NCBI RefSeq assembly: GCF_004402495.1
Contig: NZ_SOFH01000021.1
Span: 1 to 64,000 of the forward strand
Length of the DNA stretch: 64,000 bases
From: Cryobacterium sp. HLT2-28
Lineage (GTDB): Bacteria > Actinomycetota > Actinomycetes > Actinomycetales > Microbacteriaceae
Direction of reading: 5' to 3'
The notes beneath the pieces were generated by a model. That model was not told the origin of the DNA and searched no databases. It saw only the letters and a program-made list of their open reading frames with translations. The position numbers and the translations under genes are program-made. Shown here piece after piece: positions 9,138 to 17,125 of the stretch (the first letter of the stretch is position 1; each line of letters starts with the position of its first letter).

Positions 9138-9778
9138 TCCACTCAACCGTCGCCAGCGAATGGTTCTCCGAAGGCTTCTTCCGCGTTCCCGTCATCGCCG
9201 TCTTGCGCGGGCTGTCGGCCGACGAGTCGGTGCGCCTGTCTGAACGTGCCTGGGCTGCCGGCGTCGAGCACGTCGAGATCCCGATCCAGACCCCGGCCGC
9301 GGTTCCCGCGCTCCGGGCCGTGGCCGCCGCCGCGGCCGCGCACGGACTCCTCATCGGAGCCGGCACCGTGACCACCCTAGAACAGCTCGACGCCGCCGCC
9401 GGAGTGGGTGTCTCCTTCACGGTCTCGCCCGGCCTCGACCCGGAGATCGTCCTTGAGAGCGCCCGCCGGGGCATCGCGCACCTGCCGGCCGTCGCCACCG
9501 CGAGCGAGATCCTCCAGGCCAGGGCCCTCGGCCTCCACTGGGCGAAGATATTCCCGGCCTCCGTGCTCGGTCCGCAGTGGGCGAGGGCGATGAAAGGCCC
9601 CTACCCGGAGATGAACTTCGTCGCCACGGGCGGTCTGACCGCCGTCAACGCCCCGGAATTCCTCGCCAACGGCGTCAGCGTGGTCGGCCTCAGCAGCGCC
9701 TTCGCCGACGACATCCAGCTCGAGACCGTGCGCCGGATGATCGCCGCGAGCCGCGAGGTCGCCAGCACCCTGGCCTGA
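9134..9778 (+). CDS. eda: KDPG aldolase
   Basis: A 214-residue class I aldolase of the KDPG/KHG family. VIAVLRG near the N-terminus, GAGTV, FTVSPGLDPEIV and the Schiff-base lysine in HWAKIFPAS are all present, as is the phosphate-binding ATGGL. It splits 2-keto-3-deoxy-6-phosphogluconate into pyruvate and glyceraldehyde-3-phosphate, closing the pathway. It is the last gene of the operon; a long stem-loop follows within 30 bp. Start ATG overlaps the kdgK stop. Confidence 0.96.
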   Translation: MIHSTVASEWFSEGFFRVPVIAVLRGLSADESVRLSERAWAAGVEHVEIPIQTPAAVPALRAVAAAAAAHGLLIGAGTVTTLEQLDAAAGVGVSFTVSPGLDPEIVLESARRGIAHLPAVATASEILQARALGLHWAKIFPASVLGPQWARAMKGPYPEMNFVATGGLTAVNAPEFLANGVSVVGLSSAFADDIQLETVRRMIAASREVASTLA

Positions 9779-9806
9779 CGGTTTCGTTTGCCGCTCCGTC
9801 GGCCGA

Positions 9807-9868
9807 GTTGCGGAGAAAGCGCCCTGGCACACTCTGGCGGGCTTTCGCCAGGGTGCTTTCTCCGTAAC
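9807..9868. terminator. Long stem-loop between convergent genes
   Basis: Arms at 9807-9828 and 9847-9868 pair over 22 bp with two mismatches, around an 18-nt loop. It lies between the end of eda (+) and the end of the next gene (-), as expected for a bidirectional terminator, but no T-tract flanks it. Its length is more like a dispersed palindromic repeat than a standard terminator, so both readings remain open. Confidence 0.55.
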
Positions 9869-9892
9869 GCCGCCCGGGGCATGCCCCGCGGG

Positions 9893-10666
9893 CTAAGCGA
9901 AGAACCCGATCAGCACCGGCGCCAGGGCAGCCGGGTCGACGTTGTGGTCCTGCCCGTCGAGGGTGAGCCGCCGGGCGCCGGGGATTGTCTCCGCAGCGAC
10001 GGATGCCGCGGTGCCGGCCCACGGCGGGCTCTCGGCTCCGTCGATGAGCAGCGTCGGGGCCGCGACCCTGCCGATCCGGTCGGCGTGGACCAGCCCGTCC
10101 CCGACCAGGGCGAGGTCGTAGGGGAGCGTGTGTGCAATGGCAAGCATGCCGGGCCACCACGGCTGCCGGGTCAGGGCGGCCACGCCGTCGGGATCGGCGC
10201 CGATGCCGAGCAGGAACCGGGTCGCGGCCAGCTCGCGATCGCCGGCATCCATCGCGGCCCGCACCTCGTCGGCCCAGGCCAGGGAACCCGGCCCGTTCTC
10301 CTCGGCGGTGAACGGCGGCTCGTACGCGACCACCTTCGTGATCGGCAGCCCCGCGGCGGCGGCCTCGAGTGCGAGCACGGCGCCGGAGGAGTGCCCGTAG
10401 ACCATGGCGGACCCGCCGGCCGCGGCGACCAGCGCCGCGAGGTCCTCGATCTCGCGGGCGATGGCATACGGCTGGGTGTCGGTGCTGTCGCCGCGGCCCC
10501 GGCGGTCATAGCTGTAGACCGTGAAATGCGGGGCGAGCAGCGGCACGAGCGCGCCGGGCGACATCCGCGTGTTGAAGGCACCGCCGGAGACGATCACGGC
10601 CGGCCCGGTTCCCGTCGTCTCGTAGGCGATCAGGGTACCGTCGGCGGATTGCACGGTCTGGAACAT
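9893..10666 (-). CDS. Alpha/beta-fold hydrolase
   Basis: A 257-residue alpha/beta hydrolase. The nucleophile elbow is GHSSG (near residue 90), YSYDRRGRGDS precedes it, and a late GQDH supplies the catalytic histidine. Members of this group are esterases or related hydrolases; the substrate cannot be deduced. The start at 10666 is chosen because GAGGGAG precedes it and the protein then begins with a typical MFQTVQSADGTLIAY strand; a longer frame to 10738 runs into a tandem repeat. It stands alone on the minus strand. Confidence 0.85.
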   Translation of the reverse strand: MFQTVQSADGTLIAYETTGTGPAVIVSGGAFNTRMSPGALVPLLAPHFTVYSYDRRGRGDSTDTQPYAIAREIEDLAALVAAAGGSAMVYGHSSGAVLALEAAAAGLPITKVVAYEPPFTAEENGPGSLAWADEVRAAMDAGDRELAATRFLLGIGADPDGVAALTRQPWWPGMLAIAHTLPYDLALVGDGLVHADRIGRVAAPTLLIDGAESPPWAGTAASVAAETIPGARRLTLDGQDHNVDPAALAPVLIGFFA

Positions 10667-10712
10667 GGGGGACTCCCTCGTCGGTGGCGCGTGGCGTTGC
10701 TTTGATTGTGGC

Positions 10713-10767
10713 GCATCCGCCCCGCATCCGCCCCGCATCCGCCCGGCATTCGCCCCACATCCGCCCG
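10713..10767. repeat. 11-bp tandem repeat, five copies
   Basis: Five head-to-tail copies of an 11-mer of the form GCATCCGCCCC, with point variants in copies three to five. The array lies in the short space upstream of the hydrolase gene on the minus strand. Confidence 0.85.
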
Positions 10768-10809
10768 GCCTCGCCGCACTACCAGGTCAGCCGGAAGGAC
10801 GCCGACCAG

Positions 10810-11058
10810 GTGACCGGCACCCTCAAGTGGAAGCAGTTGTGGCTGACGACCCTGCTCGTGCCGGTGGCGATCGGCATCGTGATCGCCCACATCGTCATCT
10901 CCAACAGCACGACCGGGAGCCGGGTCGATGGCCACATTGCTGACCGCGGCAGTGTGGCGGCGGTCGAACCAGCCGGGGTATTCTCGGCACAGGCTCCTCC
11001 GGAGCCGGGCCGCGGCATCCGGGACAGCCGCCCAGTGAAGGGTCGATTCGATGCCTGA
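10810..11058 (+). CDS. Small single-span membrane protein or gene remnant
   Basis: The frame from GTG 10810 encodes 82 residues with one clear membrane segment, LWLTTLLVPVAIGIVIAHIVI, after a basic KWK. Codon choice in the first 40 codons is strongly G/C at third positions, like real genes here, and the coding signal extends upstream to about 10775 in the same frame. The second half looks less gene-like. GGAAGGA lies upstream of the GTG. It overlaps the next gene's start by eight bases. I cannot name it; it may be the surviving piece of a larger membrane protein. Confidence 0.35.
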   Translation: MTGTLKWKQLWLTTLLVPVAIGIVIAHIVISNSTTGSRVDGHIADRGSVAAVEPAGVFSAQAPPEPGRGIRDSRPVKGRFDA

Positions 11059-11905
11059 CAGCACACGCGTTTTCGGCACCCTGCGCGGCGGGATGCCGTT
11101 TCTCAGTTTCGGGTCGGGGCCGCCGCTGGTCGTGCTGCCCGGGATCAGCGCCAACCACGCCGCCCCGGCCGGCGGCGAACGGCGGGCCCTGACCCAGCCG
11201 CTGCTGCCATTCGCCCAGGCCCGCCGCGTCTGGTGGGTCAACCGTCGCCCGTGCCTGGCCCTGGACGCGACCATGGCTGAGCTGGCCCGTGACTATGCCG
11301 AGGCCCTGCGGAGCCGGTTCGACGGCCCGGTCGACGTGCTGGCCTTCTCGACCGGCGGCAGCGTCGCGCTCCAGCTCGCCGTCGACCACCCGGATGTCGT
11401 CAAGCGGCTCGTGATCGTCTCCGCCGCCTACCGGTTGGGCCCGCACGGCGCCCCGGTGCAGTTGCGGGTGGCGGAGGAGTTGCGGGCGGATCGCCCCCGC
11501 CGGGCGGCCGCCGAGATGTTCGGGCTGCTCGGTGCGACCGCCGGCACCGGGAGGATCTTCGCGGCGCTCGGCTGGCTGATCGGCCCGGCCTTTTTCCGCA
11601 CGAGCACCTCCGACCTGCTCGCCACCATCCACGCCGAAGACGGCTTCGACCTGCGCGTCCGCCTGGGCTGGATCACCGCGCCGACCCTTGTGATCGGCGG
11701 CGACCGGGACGCGTACTACAGCCCGGAACTATTCACGGAGACGGCGGCGCTGATCCCGAGCGGGCAGCTCATCCTCTATCCCGGGAGGGGGCACCTGGGC
11801 ACGCAAACGGCGCCCGGCTTCGTGCAGGAGGTGCTGGGCTTCCTCGGCGATTCCCGGGTCGCGGGCACTTCGTCGACACCCCGCGCGCACCGCCGCCGGG
11901 CCTGA
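11051..11905 (+). CDS. Alpha/beta-fold hydrolase
   Basis: A 284-residue alpha/beta hydrolase. PPLVVLPGISANH begins the core sheet, the nucleophile elbow is AFSTGGS (Ser with the following Gly conserved), and the late segments IGGDRDAYYS and GRGHLG carry the catalytic acid and histidine. The unusual elbow (Ala in place of the first Gly) still fits the fold. Substrate unknown. It partly overlaps the preceding small frame, and a short tandem repeat follows its stop. Confidence 0.82.
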   Translation: MPDSTRVFGTLRGGMPFLSFGSGPPLVVLPGISANHAAPAGGERRALTQPLLPFAQARRVWWVNRRPCLALDATMAELARDYAEALRSRFDGPVDVLAFSTGGSVALQLAVDHPDVVKRLVIVSAAYRLGPHGAPVQLRVAEELRADRPRRAAAEMFGLLGATAGTGRIFAALGWLIGPAFFRTSTSDLLATIHAEDGFDLRVRLGWITAPTLVIGGDRDAYYSPELFTETAALIPSGQLILYPGRGHLGTQTAPGFVQEVLGFLGDSRVAGTSSTPRAHRRRA

Positions 11906-11929
11906 CCGTCGACTCGGCCCGGTCTGCCC

Positions 11930-12014
11930 TGGCGGGTCAGCCTTGCCGGGTCAGCCCTGCCGGCTCAGCCCTGCCGGGTCAGCCGAGTCGGGTCAGCCGA
12001 GTCGGCCGGCTCAG
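11930..12014. repeat. 14-bp tandem repeat, about six copies
   Basis: Roughly six degenerate copies of a 14-bp unit centred on CGGGTCAGCC fill the space between two convergent genes. The last copy runs into the stop codon of the histidine phosphatase gene on the minus strand. Confidence 0.8.
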
Positions 12015-12610
12015 ACCACGGGGTCCATCGAGTTGAGGTGGCAGGCGTCATTCCACATCTGAAGCACGCGGTTCTCGCGTTCCCAGCCCAGCGTGGACAC
12101 GGTGGCGGTGCCGAGGCTCAGGTGCCGGCCCGCCGCAGCGGGCAACCCCATCCAGCGGGCCGTCATGATCCGCAGGAAATGCCCGTGGGCGAATACGGCG
12201 ACCGGCCCGGGGGCGGCGAGGCAGCGTTCGATGGCCAGATCGGCCCGAGCGCCGACCTCGTCGACGGTCTCGCCGCCGACGATGGGGGAGGTCCACACCG
12301 ACCAGTCGGGCTCCGATGAGCGGATGTCCCTTGTCGTGCGACCCTCGAACACGCCGTAGTCCCACTCGAGAATGTTCTCGTCAGGCATGCCCTGGTCGGC
12401 ATACCCGGCGCGCTGCATGGTCTCCCAGGCGCGTTTCAGCGGGCTCGACAGCACCATCGAGAAGTCCCGGCCGTCCAGCATCTCGCCGAGGGCATCCGCC
12501 TGCTGGCGGCCGAGGTCGGTCAGTGGGATGTCGGTGCGCCCGGTGTGCCGCCCGGAGATGCTCCACTGGGTCTGCCCGTGCCGCACCAGCACGATGTCGT
12601 TCTGGGCCAT
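12011..12610 (-). CDS. Histidine phosphatase family protein
   Basis: A 199-residue phosphoglycerate-mutase-like phosphatase. The catalytic LVRHGQTQW is at residues 7-15, the second-half histidine is in FAHGHFLRI, and DYGVFEGRTT is the usual acid-bearing segment. Such proteins dephosphorylate small metabolites; the substrate is not predictable. The start ATG has GGAGGTGG upstream. A longer frame on this strand continues far past the start but is antisense to other genes and is disregarded. Confidence 0.92.
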   Translation of the reverse strand: MAQNDIVLVRHGQTQWSISGRHTGRTDIPLTDLGRQQADALGEMLDGRDFSMVLSSPLKRAWETMQRAGYADQGMPDENILEWDYGVFEGRTTRDIRSSEPDWSVWTSPIVGGETVDEVGARADLAIERCLAAPGPVAVFAHGHFLRIMTARWMGLPAAAGRHLSLGTATVSTLGWERENRVLQMWNDACHLNSMDPVV

Positions 12611-12775
12611 CTCGGTTCCACCTCCCCGGCGTTGCTCGCCCGTGCTGACGAGTCTATTCAGCGGCGCGGGGCATCCTCGGCATGAATGTCGGTGGCTGCC
12701 ACTACCGTCAGGCACAGCTGACCAGCTGACCACCGGATGCTCCCTGACGCTCGTGCCGAGACCAAGGAGATGACA

Positions 12776-13225
12776 ATGAAGGTACTTGTGGCGACCCGAT
12801 CCACCCAGGGCACGCGGCCGAGCGATGAGAATCGCTGTACGGAGGGCGAGTTGGTGTTCATGCTCGACCCGTGCCTGACCAGCTGGCTCGATCTCTACGG
12901 CCGAAAGTGCGCGTGCGGGCGCTCGTTCCTCGGAATGAGCTCGCTCCAGTCCACGACTACGGCCAGAGTGATCGAGGTCTCCGGACTCACCCTTGAGGGC
13001 TACGAGCAAGCCCTCGCGGAATGCTTCGTCGCCGAAGGCTGGTGTCGCGATTGCTTCGCACGCGAGGCGCCGAACATGCTCGACGATCTCGTCGGTTTCG
13101 CCTCGGCGCTGCCCGTCGGGGCCGTCGTGGAACGTCGACTCGACACGCTCCACGTGCGAAGGGTCGGACGGTTGAAGGGTCGGGCCGGAGGGTCGGACGG
13201 TCGAAGAGTCGGGACGGAGGGGTGA
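12776..13225 (+). CDS. Conserved hypothetical protein with CACGRSF motif
   Basis: A 149-residue protein starting MKVLVATRSTQG, with the ATG preceded by AAGGAGA. A cysteine pair in CACGRSFLG (about residue 47) and a second in WCRDC (about residue 88) could bind metal. It resembles a small family found in actinobacteria (possibly DUF7715), a name I give with low certainty. The last 20 or so residues are encoded by a 29-bp direct repeat and look like an accreted tail. No function can be assigned. Confidence 0.72.
   Translation: MKVLVATRSTQGTRPSDENRCTEGELVFMLDPCLTSWLDLYGRKCACGRSFLGMSSLQSTTTARVIEVSGLTLEGYEQALAECFVAEGWCRDCFAREAPNMLDDLVGFASALPVGAVVERRLDTLHVRRVGRLKGRAGGSDGRRVGTEG
13161..13218. repeat. 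29-bp direct repeat, two copies
   Basis: Two adjacent 29-bp copies (13161-13189 and 13190-13218) differ at about three positions. They overlap the 3' end of the preceding gene and are translated into its Arg/Gly-rich tail. Confidence 0.75.
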
Positions 13226-13357
13226 CCCCGCGCCCTGATCACCTGAGCGTGCAATGAGCCCGCGCTGACTCGACGCGGTCGCGGCGCGAGACAGCCGTCG
13301 GCCCGGTTGAGTGACGCGGCCGGGAATAGCGCGCGGACCTCGGGCGCTGCATCCGAC

Positions 13358-14377
13358 ATGAAACGCATCGGATTCCTCTCGTTCGGCCATCACCAGCCCG
13401 TGCAGGGTTCGCTTGCGCGCACCGCCAGGGACGCCCTCGTGCAGACCGTGGAACTGGCCGAGGCCGCCGAGGAGCTCGGCGTCGACGGTGCCTACGTGCG
13501 GGTGCACCATTTCGCGCCCCAGTTTGCCTCGCCGTTCCCGCTCCTCGCCGCGATGGCCGCTCGCACCAGCCGGATCGATCTTGGCACGGGCGTGATCGAT
13601 ATGCGCTACGAGAACCCGCTCTACATGGCGGAGGAGGCCGCGATCACGGATCTGATCAGCAACGGACGGCTCCAACTCGGCGTCAGCCGCGGCTCGCCCG
13701 AGACCGCCCTCCGCGGCTACGAATCGTTCGGGTACGTGCCGGCGGAGGGCAGCACGGACGCGGACGATGCCCGTGCCCGCACTGCGATCTTCCGGGCTGC
13801 GATCGCCGGTGCCGGGATCGCCCCGGCGAACCCGCAGATGACCGGGCGCGCCGGCCTGCTCCCGATCCAGCCGCAATCACCCGGGCTCAGCGAACGGATC
13901 TGGTGGGGCTCCGGCACCCGCAAGACAGCCAGGTGGGCCGGCGAGCAGGGCATGAACCTGATGAGCTCGACCCTGCTCACCGAAGACACCGGGGTGCCGT
14001 TCGGCGACCTGCAGGCGGAGCAGATCGCCATCTTCCGCGCCGCCTGGGCCGAGGCCGGCCACCCGGGCACGCCGCGGGTGTCGGTGAGCCGCAGCATCCT
14101 GCCGATCGTCAATGACCAGGACCGTGCCTACTTCGGCCGCAAGGCCGGTGCCGGGGAGGAAGACCAGGTCGGCCACCTCGACGGCGGCCTCGCCCGTTTC
14201 GGCAAGAGCTACGTGGGGGAGCCCGACCTGATCGCCGCGCAACTGGCCGACGACGCGGCGGTGCGCGAGGCGGACACGGTGCTGGTCACCATCCCGAACC
14301 AGCTCGGCGTCGTCTACAACGCGCACCTGCTCGAGTCGATCGTGCGGCACGTGGCCCCGGCCCTCGGCTGGCGCTGA
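13358..14377 (+). CDS. LLM-class flavin-dependent oxidoreductase
   Basis: A 339-residue bacterial-luciferase-like (LLM) monooxygenase-type protein. It begins RIGFLSFGHHQP, followed by the conserved AEAAEELGVDGAYVRVHHF and LGTGVIDMRYENPLYMAEEA segments. These enzymes bind FMN or F420, but nothing here decides which, and the substrate is unknown. The ATG at 13358 matches the family's N-terminus; upstream in-frame codons are unlikely to be translated. No operon partner. Confidence 0.9.
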   Translation: MKRIGFLSFGHHQPVQGSLARTARDALVQTVELAEAAEELGVDGAYVRVHHFAPQFASPFPLLAAMAARTSRIDLGTGVIDMRYENPLYMAEEAAITDLISNGRLQLGVSRGSPETALRGYESFGYVPAEGSTDADDARARTAIFRAAIAGAGIAPANPQMTGRAGLLPIQPQSPGLSERIWWGSGTRKTARWAGEQGMNLMSSTLLTEDTGVPFGDLQAEQIAIFRAAWAEAGHPGTPRVSVSRSILPIVNDQDRAYFGRKAGAGEEDQVGHLDGGLARFGKSYVGEPDLIAAQLADDAAVREADTVLVTIPNQLGVVYNAHLLESIVRHVAPALGWR

Positions 14378-14429
14378 CCCCACCCTGCCGCCCACCCTGC
14401 CGCCCAGCCGGCCCGTCCCCTGTTCATGC

Positions 14430-14522
14430 GCATAACTCCTGCAATTCATGGATGTGGGAATCGCCTCCCGCGGAATTCTGCCCGGACTTCGGAGCCGGCC
14501 CGCGAAATTGCAGGAGTTACGC
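14430..14522. repeat. Palindromic intergenic element, copy 1
   Basis: A 93-bp unit bounded by inverted 17-bp arms (14430-14446 and 14506-14522, one mismatch). Each arm reads GCATAACTCCTGCA outwards-in. A second unit with the same termini and nearly the same length lies at 22041-22134 while the interiors differ, so this is a dispersed repeat with conserved ends. It lies between two plus-strand genes. Confidence 0.75.
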
Positions 14523-14656
14523 AGGTGGGACCGCCGAGACCCCAGCCCGCCGGGCCGGATCCGGGCCGCGCAGCGGTGGCGGAGACTCGATTGGAAGTTC
14601 TGCGCCGGGGAAACGTAGGCTGGAAGCCCATCCATCGAGTCGGAAACAGGTCTGCC

Positions 14657-15430
14657 GTGAGGGTCATCAGCTACAACCTCCGCAAGAACCGTGCCAGCGG
14701 TGAGCTCAGTGCGCTGGACGAGCAATACGAGCCCGACCTCCTCTGCCTGCAGGAGTGCGACACGCTCGAGCTGCCCTCCGAGATCGGCCTGTTGCACCTG
14801 GCCGACTCCACCCTGACGAACCGGCTCGGCCTCGCGATCTACTACCGCAAGGACCGGTTCGAGGCGGTCACGACGCAGGCGTTCGCACTCAAGAAATCCC
14901 TGCACGACCGGCTGCTCACCCCCGCCCACGAGCGTCTGATCGGCACCCGGTTGATCGACCGGGTCGCCGACCGGGAACTTGTCGTCGCCTCGTTTCACGC
15001 CGCACCACTCACCGCGCTGAACTCCCTCCGCCGCAACCAGATCCAGTCGGCGCACGAGGAGTTGAACCTGCTCGGGCCGGGGCTGCCCACCCTGATGGTC
15101 GGCGACTACAACTACCCGATCTTCAAGCGCAACCTCGGCGACAAGATCAACAAGTCCGGCTACGACCTCACCCTGAGCGACTCCCGCACCTACACCCGGT
15201 ACAAGTTCTTCCGCGGGCACTTCGACCTTGCCACCTCCACCGGGCTCACCATCGACAACGTCGAGACGCTGCCCCAGGGCACTTCCGACCACATGCCGAT
15301 CCTCGTCACGTCCACCTACACCGACGAGTCTGTGCACGAGACGGTGCGGCAGACCGCCCGGCAGGCACTGCGCGAGGCCGATGGCGCGGCGAGGACCTCG
15401 GCGGGCGTACCGGAGGAGTTCGACATCTAG
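14657..15430 (+). CDS. Endonuclease/exonuclease/phosphatase family protein
   Basis: A 257-residue EEP-fold protein. VRVISYNLRKN starts the first strand, LLCLQECD carries the metal-binding glutamate, LMVGDYNYP the catalytic Asp/Asn and GTSDHMPIL the terminal Asp-His pair. The fold covers DNases, phosphodiesterases and sphingomyelinases, so the substrate is open. The GTG at 14657 is chosen because the fold begins at once; the open frame continues upstream through the palindromic element without coding character. Confidence 0.85.
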   Translation: MRVISYNLRKNRASGELSALDEQYEPDLLCLQECDTLELPSEIGLLHLADSTLTNRLGLAIYYRKDRFEAVTTQAFALKKSLHDRLLTPAHERLIGTRLIDRVADRELVVASFHAAPLTALNSLRRNQIQSAHEELNLLGPGLPTLMVGDYNYPIFKRNLGDKINKSGYDLTLSDSRTYTRYKFFRGHFDLATSTGLTIDNVETLPQGTSDHMPILVTSTYTDESVHETVRQTARQALREADGAARTSAGVPEEFDI

Positions 15431-15476
15431 TCGGGCGCCGGGCCGGCATCCATCGGCCGGCTCGGGGTCCGCCCCG

Positions 15477-15821
15477 TCATCGGAAACGCTCGGGCAGCAC
15501 CACGTTCGCCCCTGCCCCACGGAACAACGGCGCGACCTCGGCGGGGGAATAGCCCGCGATTCCGCAGCCGACCTCCGTGACCAGAAACCTGAGTTCCGGA
15601 TGCTCGGCCGCGAACCCGAGGAACGCCGCCGCCTCCGCGGCGAGCGTCTCGAACCCGCTCATCGTGTCGATCGCATAGGACTGGCCGTGCAGGCCGTGCC
15701 CCTCGCCCCAGATCGCGCCGAATCGCTCCAACGCCGTGGCGGCCGCCCCGCCGGCGTGCCAGCCAGCGGCGTTGGAGCCGAACACGAAGACCTCGCCTGG
15801 TTCCAGCTGGGTGATCATCAT
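15477..15821 (-). CDS. Conserved protein of the A1S_2505-like FGSN family
   Basis: A 114-residue protein with the signature VFVFGSNAAGWHAGGAA near its N-terminus, GLHGQSYAID and VTEVGCGIAGYSP. These Gly-rich motifs match a small family found in bacteria and phages (A1S_2505-like), and the arrangement is reminiscent of macrodomain nucleotide-binding loops; that last point is my impression only. Two adjacent ATG codons (15821 and 15818) are possible starts, neither with a strong ribosome binding site. Convergent with the preceding EEP gene. Function unknown. Confidence 0.72.
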   Translation of the reverse strand: MMITQLEPGEVFVFGSNAAGWHAGGAAATALERFGAIWGEGHGLHGQSYAIDTMSGFETLAAEAAAFLGFAAEHPELRFLVTEVGCGIAGYSPAEVAPLFRGAGANVVLPERFR

Positions 15822-15837
15822 GCCCGCCAGTGTAGGG

Positions 15838-15897
15838 CGGTGGTCGAGCGGCCGGTGGTCGAGCTGCCGGTGGTCGAGCTGCCGGTGGTCGAGCCTG
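15838..15897. repeat. 15-bp tandem repeat, four copies
   Basis: Four copies of CGGTGGTCGAGCTGC, with variants in the first and last, upstream of the FGSN gene. The last copy continues into CTGTCGACACC. That extended form recurs inverted at 16936-16966. Confidence 0.85.
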
Positions 15898-15917
15898 TCG
15901 ACACCCCGCACTCGCCG

Positions 15918-16895
15918 TCAGGGCACCAGCACGATCTTGCCCACGTGAGCGGATGCCTCCATCCGGCGGTGCGCGTCCGCCGCCTCGGCGAACGAGAACC
16001 GGCTGTCGATGACCGGGTGGAAGGCTCCGGACTCCAGCCAGGGCCAGACATCCGTCAGCAGCCCGCGGATGATCGCGGCCTTCTCCGCGAACGGGCGGGC
16101 GCGCAGCGTGGTGCCCCAGTAACGGCCGCGCTTCTGCATCAGGTGGAACGGGTTGAAGCTCGCGTTCTCGCCGCTCTGGTTGGCGATCACCATGATGCGC
16201 CCGTTCACGGCGAGCGCCTCCACATTGCGTGCCGCATAGGAGCCGCCGATGATGTCGAGAATCACGTCGGCGCCGTGCGAGTCGGTCGCGGCGGCGATCT
16301 CCGCCGCGAAATCCTGTTCGCGGTAGTCGATCAGGATCTCGGCGCCGAGGCTGCGGCACACGGCCAGCTTCTTGGCCGACCCGGCCGTCACGGCCACCCG
16401 CGCGCCGGCCAGCGTACCCAGCTGGATCGCGGTGGTGCCGATGCCGCTGGCGCCGCCGTGCACGAGCAGGGTCTCGCCGGCGGCAAGGCCGGCGCTCATG
16501 AACACGTTGGACCACACGGTGGCCAGCGCCTCGGGCAGCCCGGCCGCGTCGACGAGATCGACCGAGTCCGGAACCGGCAGGGCCAGCTCTTCGTGCACCA
16601 CGGCCTCGGTGGCGTAGCCGCCTCCCGCGAGCAGGGCGCAGACCCGGTCGCCGACCGCGAACCGGGTCGCCTCGGGCCCGACCTCGGTCACCACGCCGGA
16701 CACCTCGAGCCCGGGCCACCCCGGCGCCCCGGCCGGCGAGGGGTAGGCGCCGAGGCGTTGGGCCACGTCCGCGCGGTTCACGCCGGCCGCGGCCACCCGA
16801 ATCCGGATGTCCCTGGCCCCGACGCTGAGGTCGGCGACGGTGCTGAGCGTGAGGGCTTCGGGGCCCCCGGGGGTTTCGACGATGATTGCGCGCAT
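15918..16895 (-). CDS. NAD(P)H-quinone oxidoreductase, zinc-free MDR family
   Basis: A 325-residue medium-chain dehydrogenase/reductase of the quinone oxidoreductase (PIG3-like) group. MRAIIVETPGGPEAL begins the protein, GVNRADVAQRLGAYP is the typical substrate-domain motif, and HGGASGIGTTAIQLGTLAGARV is the nucleotide-binding Rossmann start. The zinc-ligand cysteines of alcohol dehydrogenases are absent, as expected. It probably reduces quinones or enones with NADPH; the physiological substrate is unknown. The gene is bracketed by inverted copies of a short repeat. Confidence 0.92.
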   Translation of the reverse strand: MRAIIVETPGGPEALTLSTVADLSVGARDIRIRVAAAGVNRADVAQRLGAYPSPAGAPGWPGLEVSGVVTEVGPEATRFAVGDRVCALLAGGGYATEAVVHEELALPVPDSVDLVDAAGLPEALATVWSNVFMSAGLAAGETLLVHGGASGIGTTAIQLGTLAGARVAVTAGSAKKLAVCRSLGAEILIDYREQDFAAEIAAATDSHGADVILDIIGGSYAARNVEALAVNGRIMVIANQSGENASFNPFHLMQKRGRYWGTTLRARPFAEKAAIIRGLLTDVWPWLESGAFHPVIDSRFSFAEAADAHRRMEASAHVGKIVLVP

Positions 16896-16935
16896 CGGGT
16901 CAGCCTACGCTCGGTCTCTGGCACCTGGCGTGCGG

Positions 16936-16966
16936 TGTGTCGAACCTCGACAGGCTCGATCACCGG
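16936..16966. repeat. Inverted copy of the GGTGGTCGAGCCTGTCGA repeat
   Basis: Read on the minus strand, 16947-16966 matches 15882-15901 at 19 of 20 positions, and the copy continues into GGTTCGACACAC. The two copies lie on either side of the quinone oxidoreductase gene in opposite orientation. Confidence 0.6.
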
Positions 16967-17026
16967 TGCATCGCCACTCGATCCAGCACTGCCCGGTGGT
17001 TCGGTGCGCGGAAGCCCGCCGACGAA

Positions 17027-17040
17027 TCTACGATGGTAGA
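17027..17040 (+). promoter_or_regulatory. Small palindrome / possible promoter ahead of gdh
   Basis: TCTAC-GATG-GTAGA is a perfect 5-bp-arm palindrome about 85 bp upstream of the gdh start. It contains TACGAT, which would serve as a -10 element. No clear -35 was found, so this is weak. Confidence 0.25.
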
Positions 17041-17125
17041 CAGGGGGCGTGGCAGTCGCATGCCCCGGATCGTGCGCACGTAATTCCGCAATGACGCGGA
17101 GATTTTCTGATGGAGGCTTAATTCA

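Noticed and set aside
15427..16719. A 430-codon minus-strand frame over the quinone oxidoreductase and FGSN genes
   Set aside because: Out-of-frame shadow on the same strand, rich in Arg/Gly/Ala. Both real genes are in other frames.
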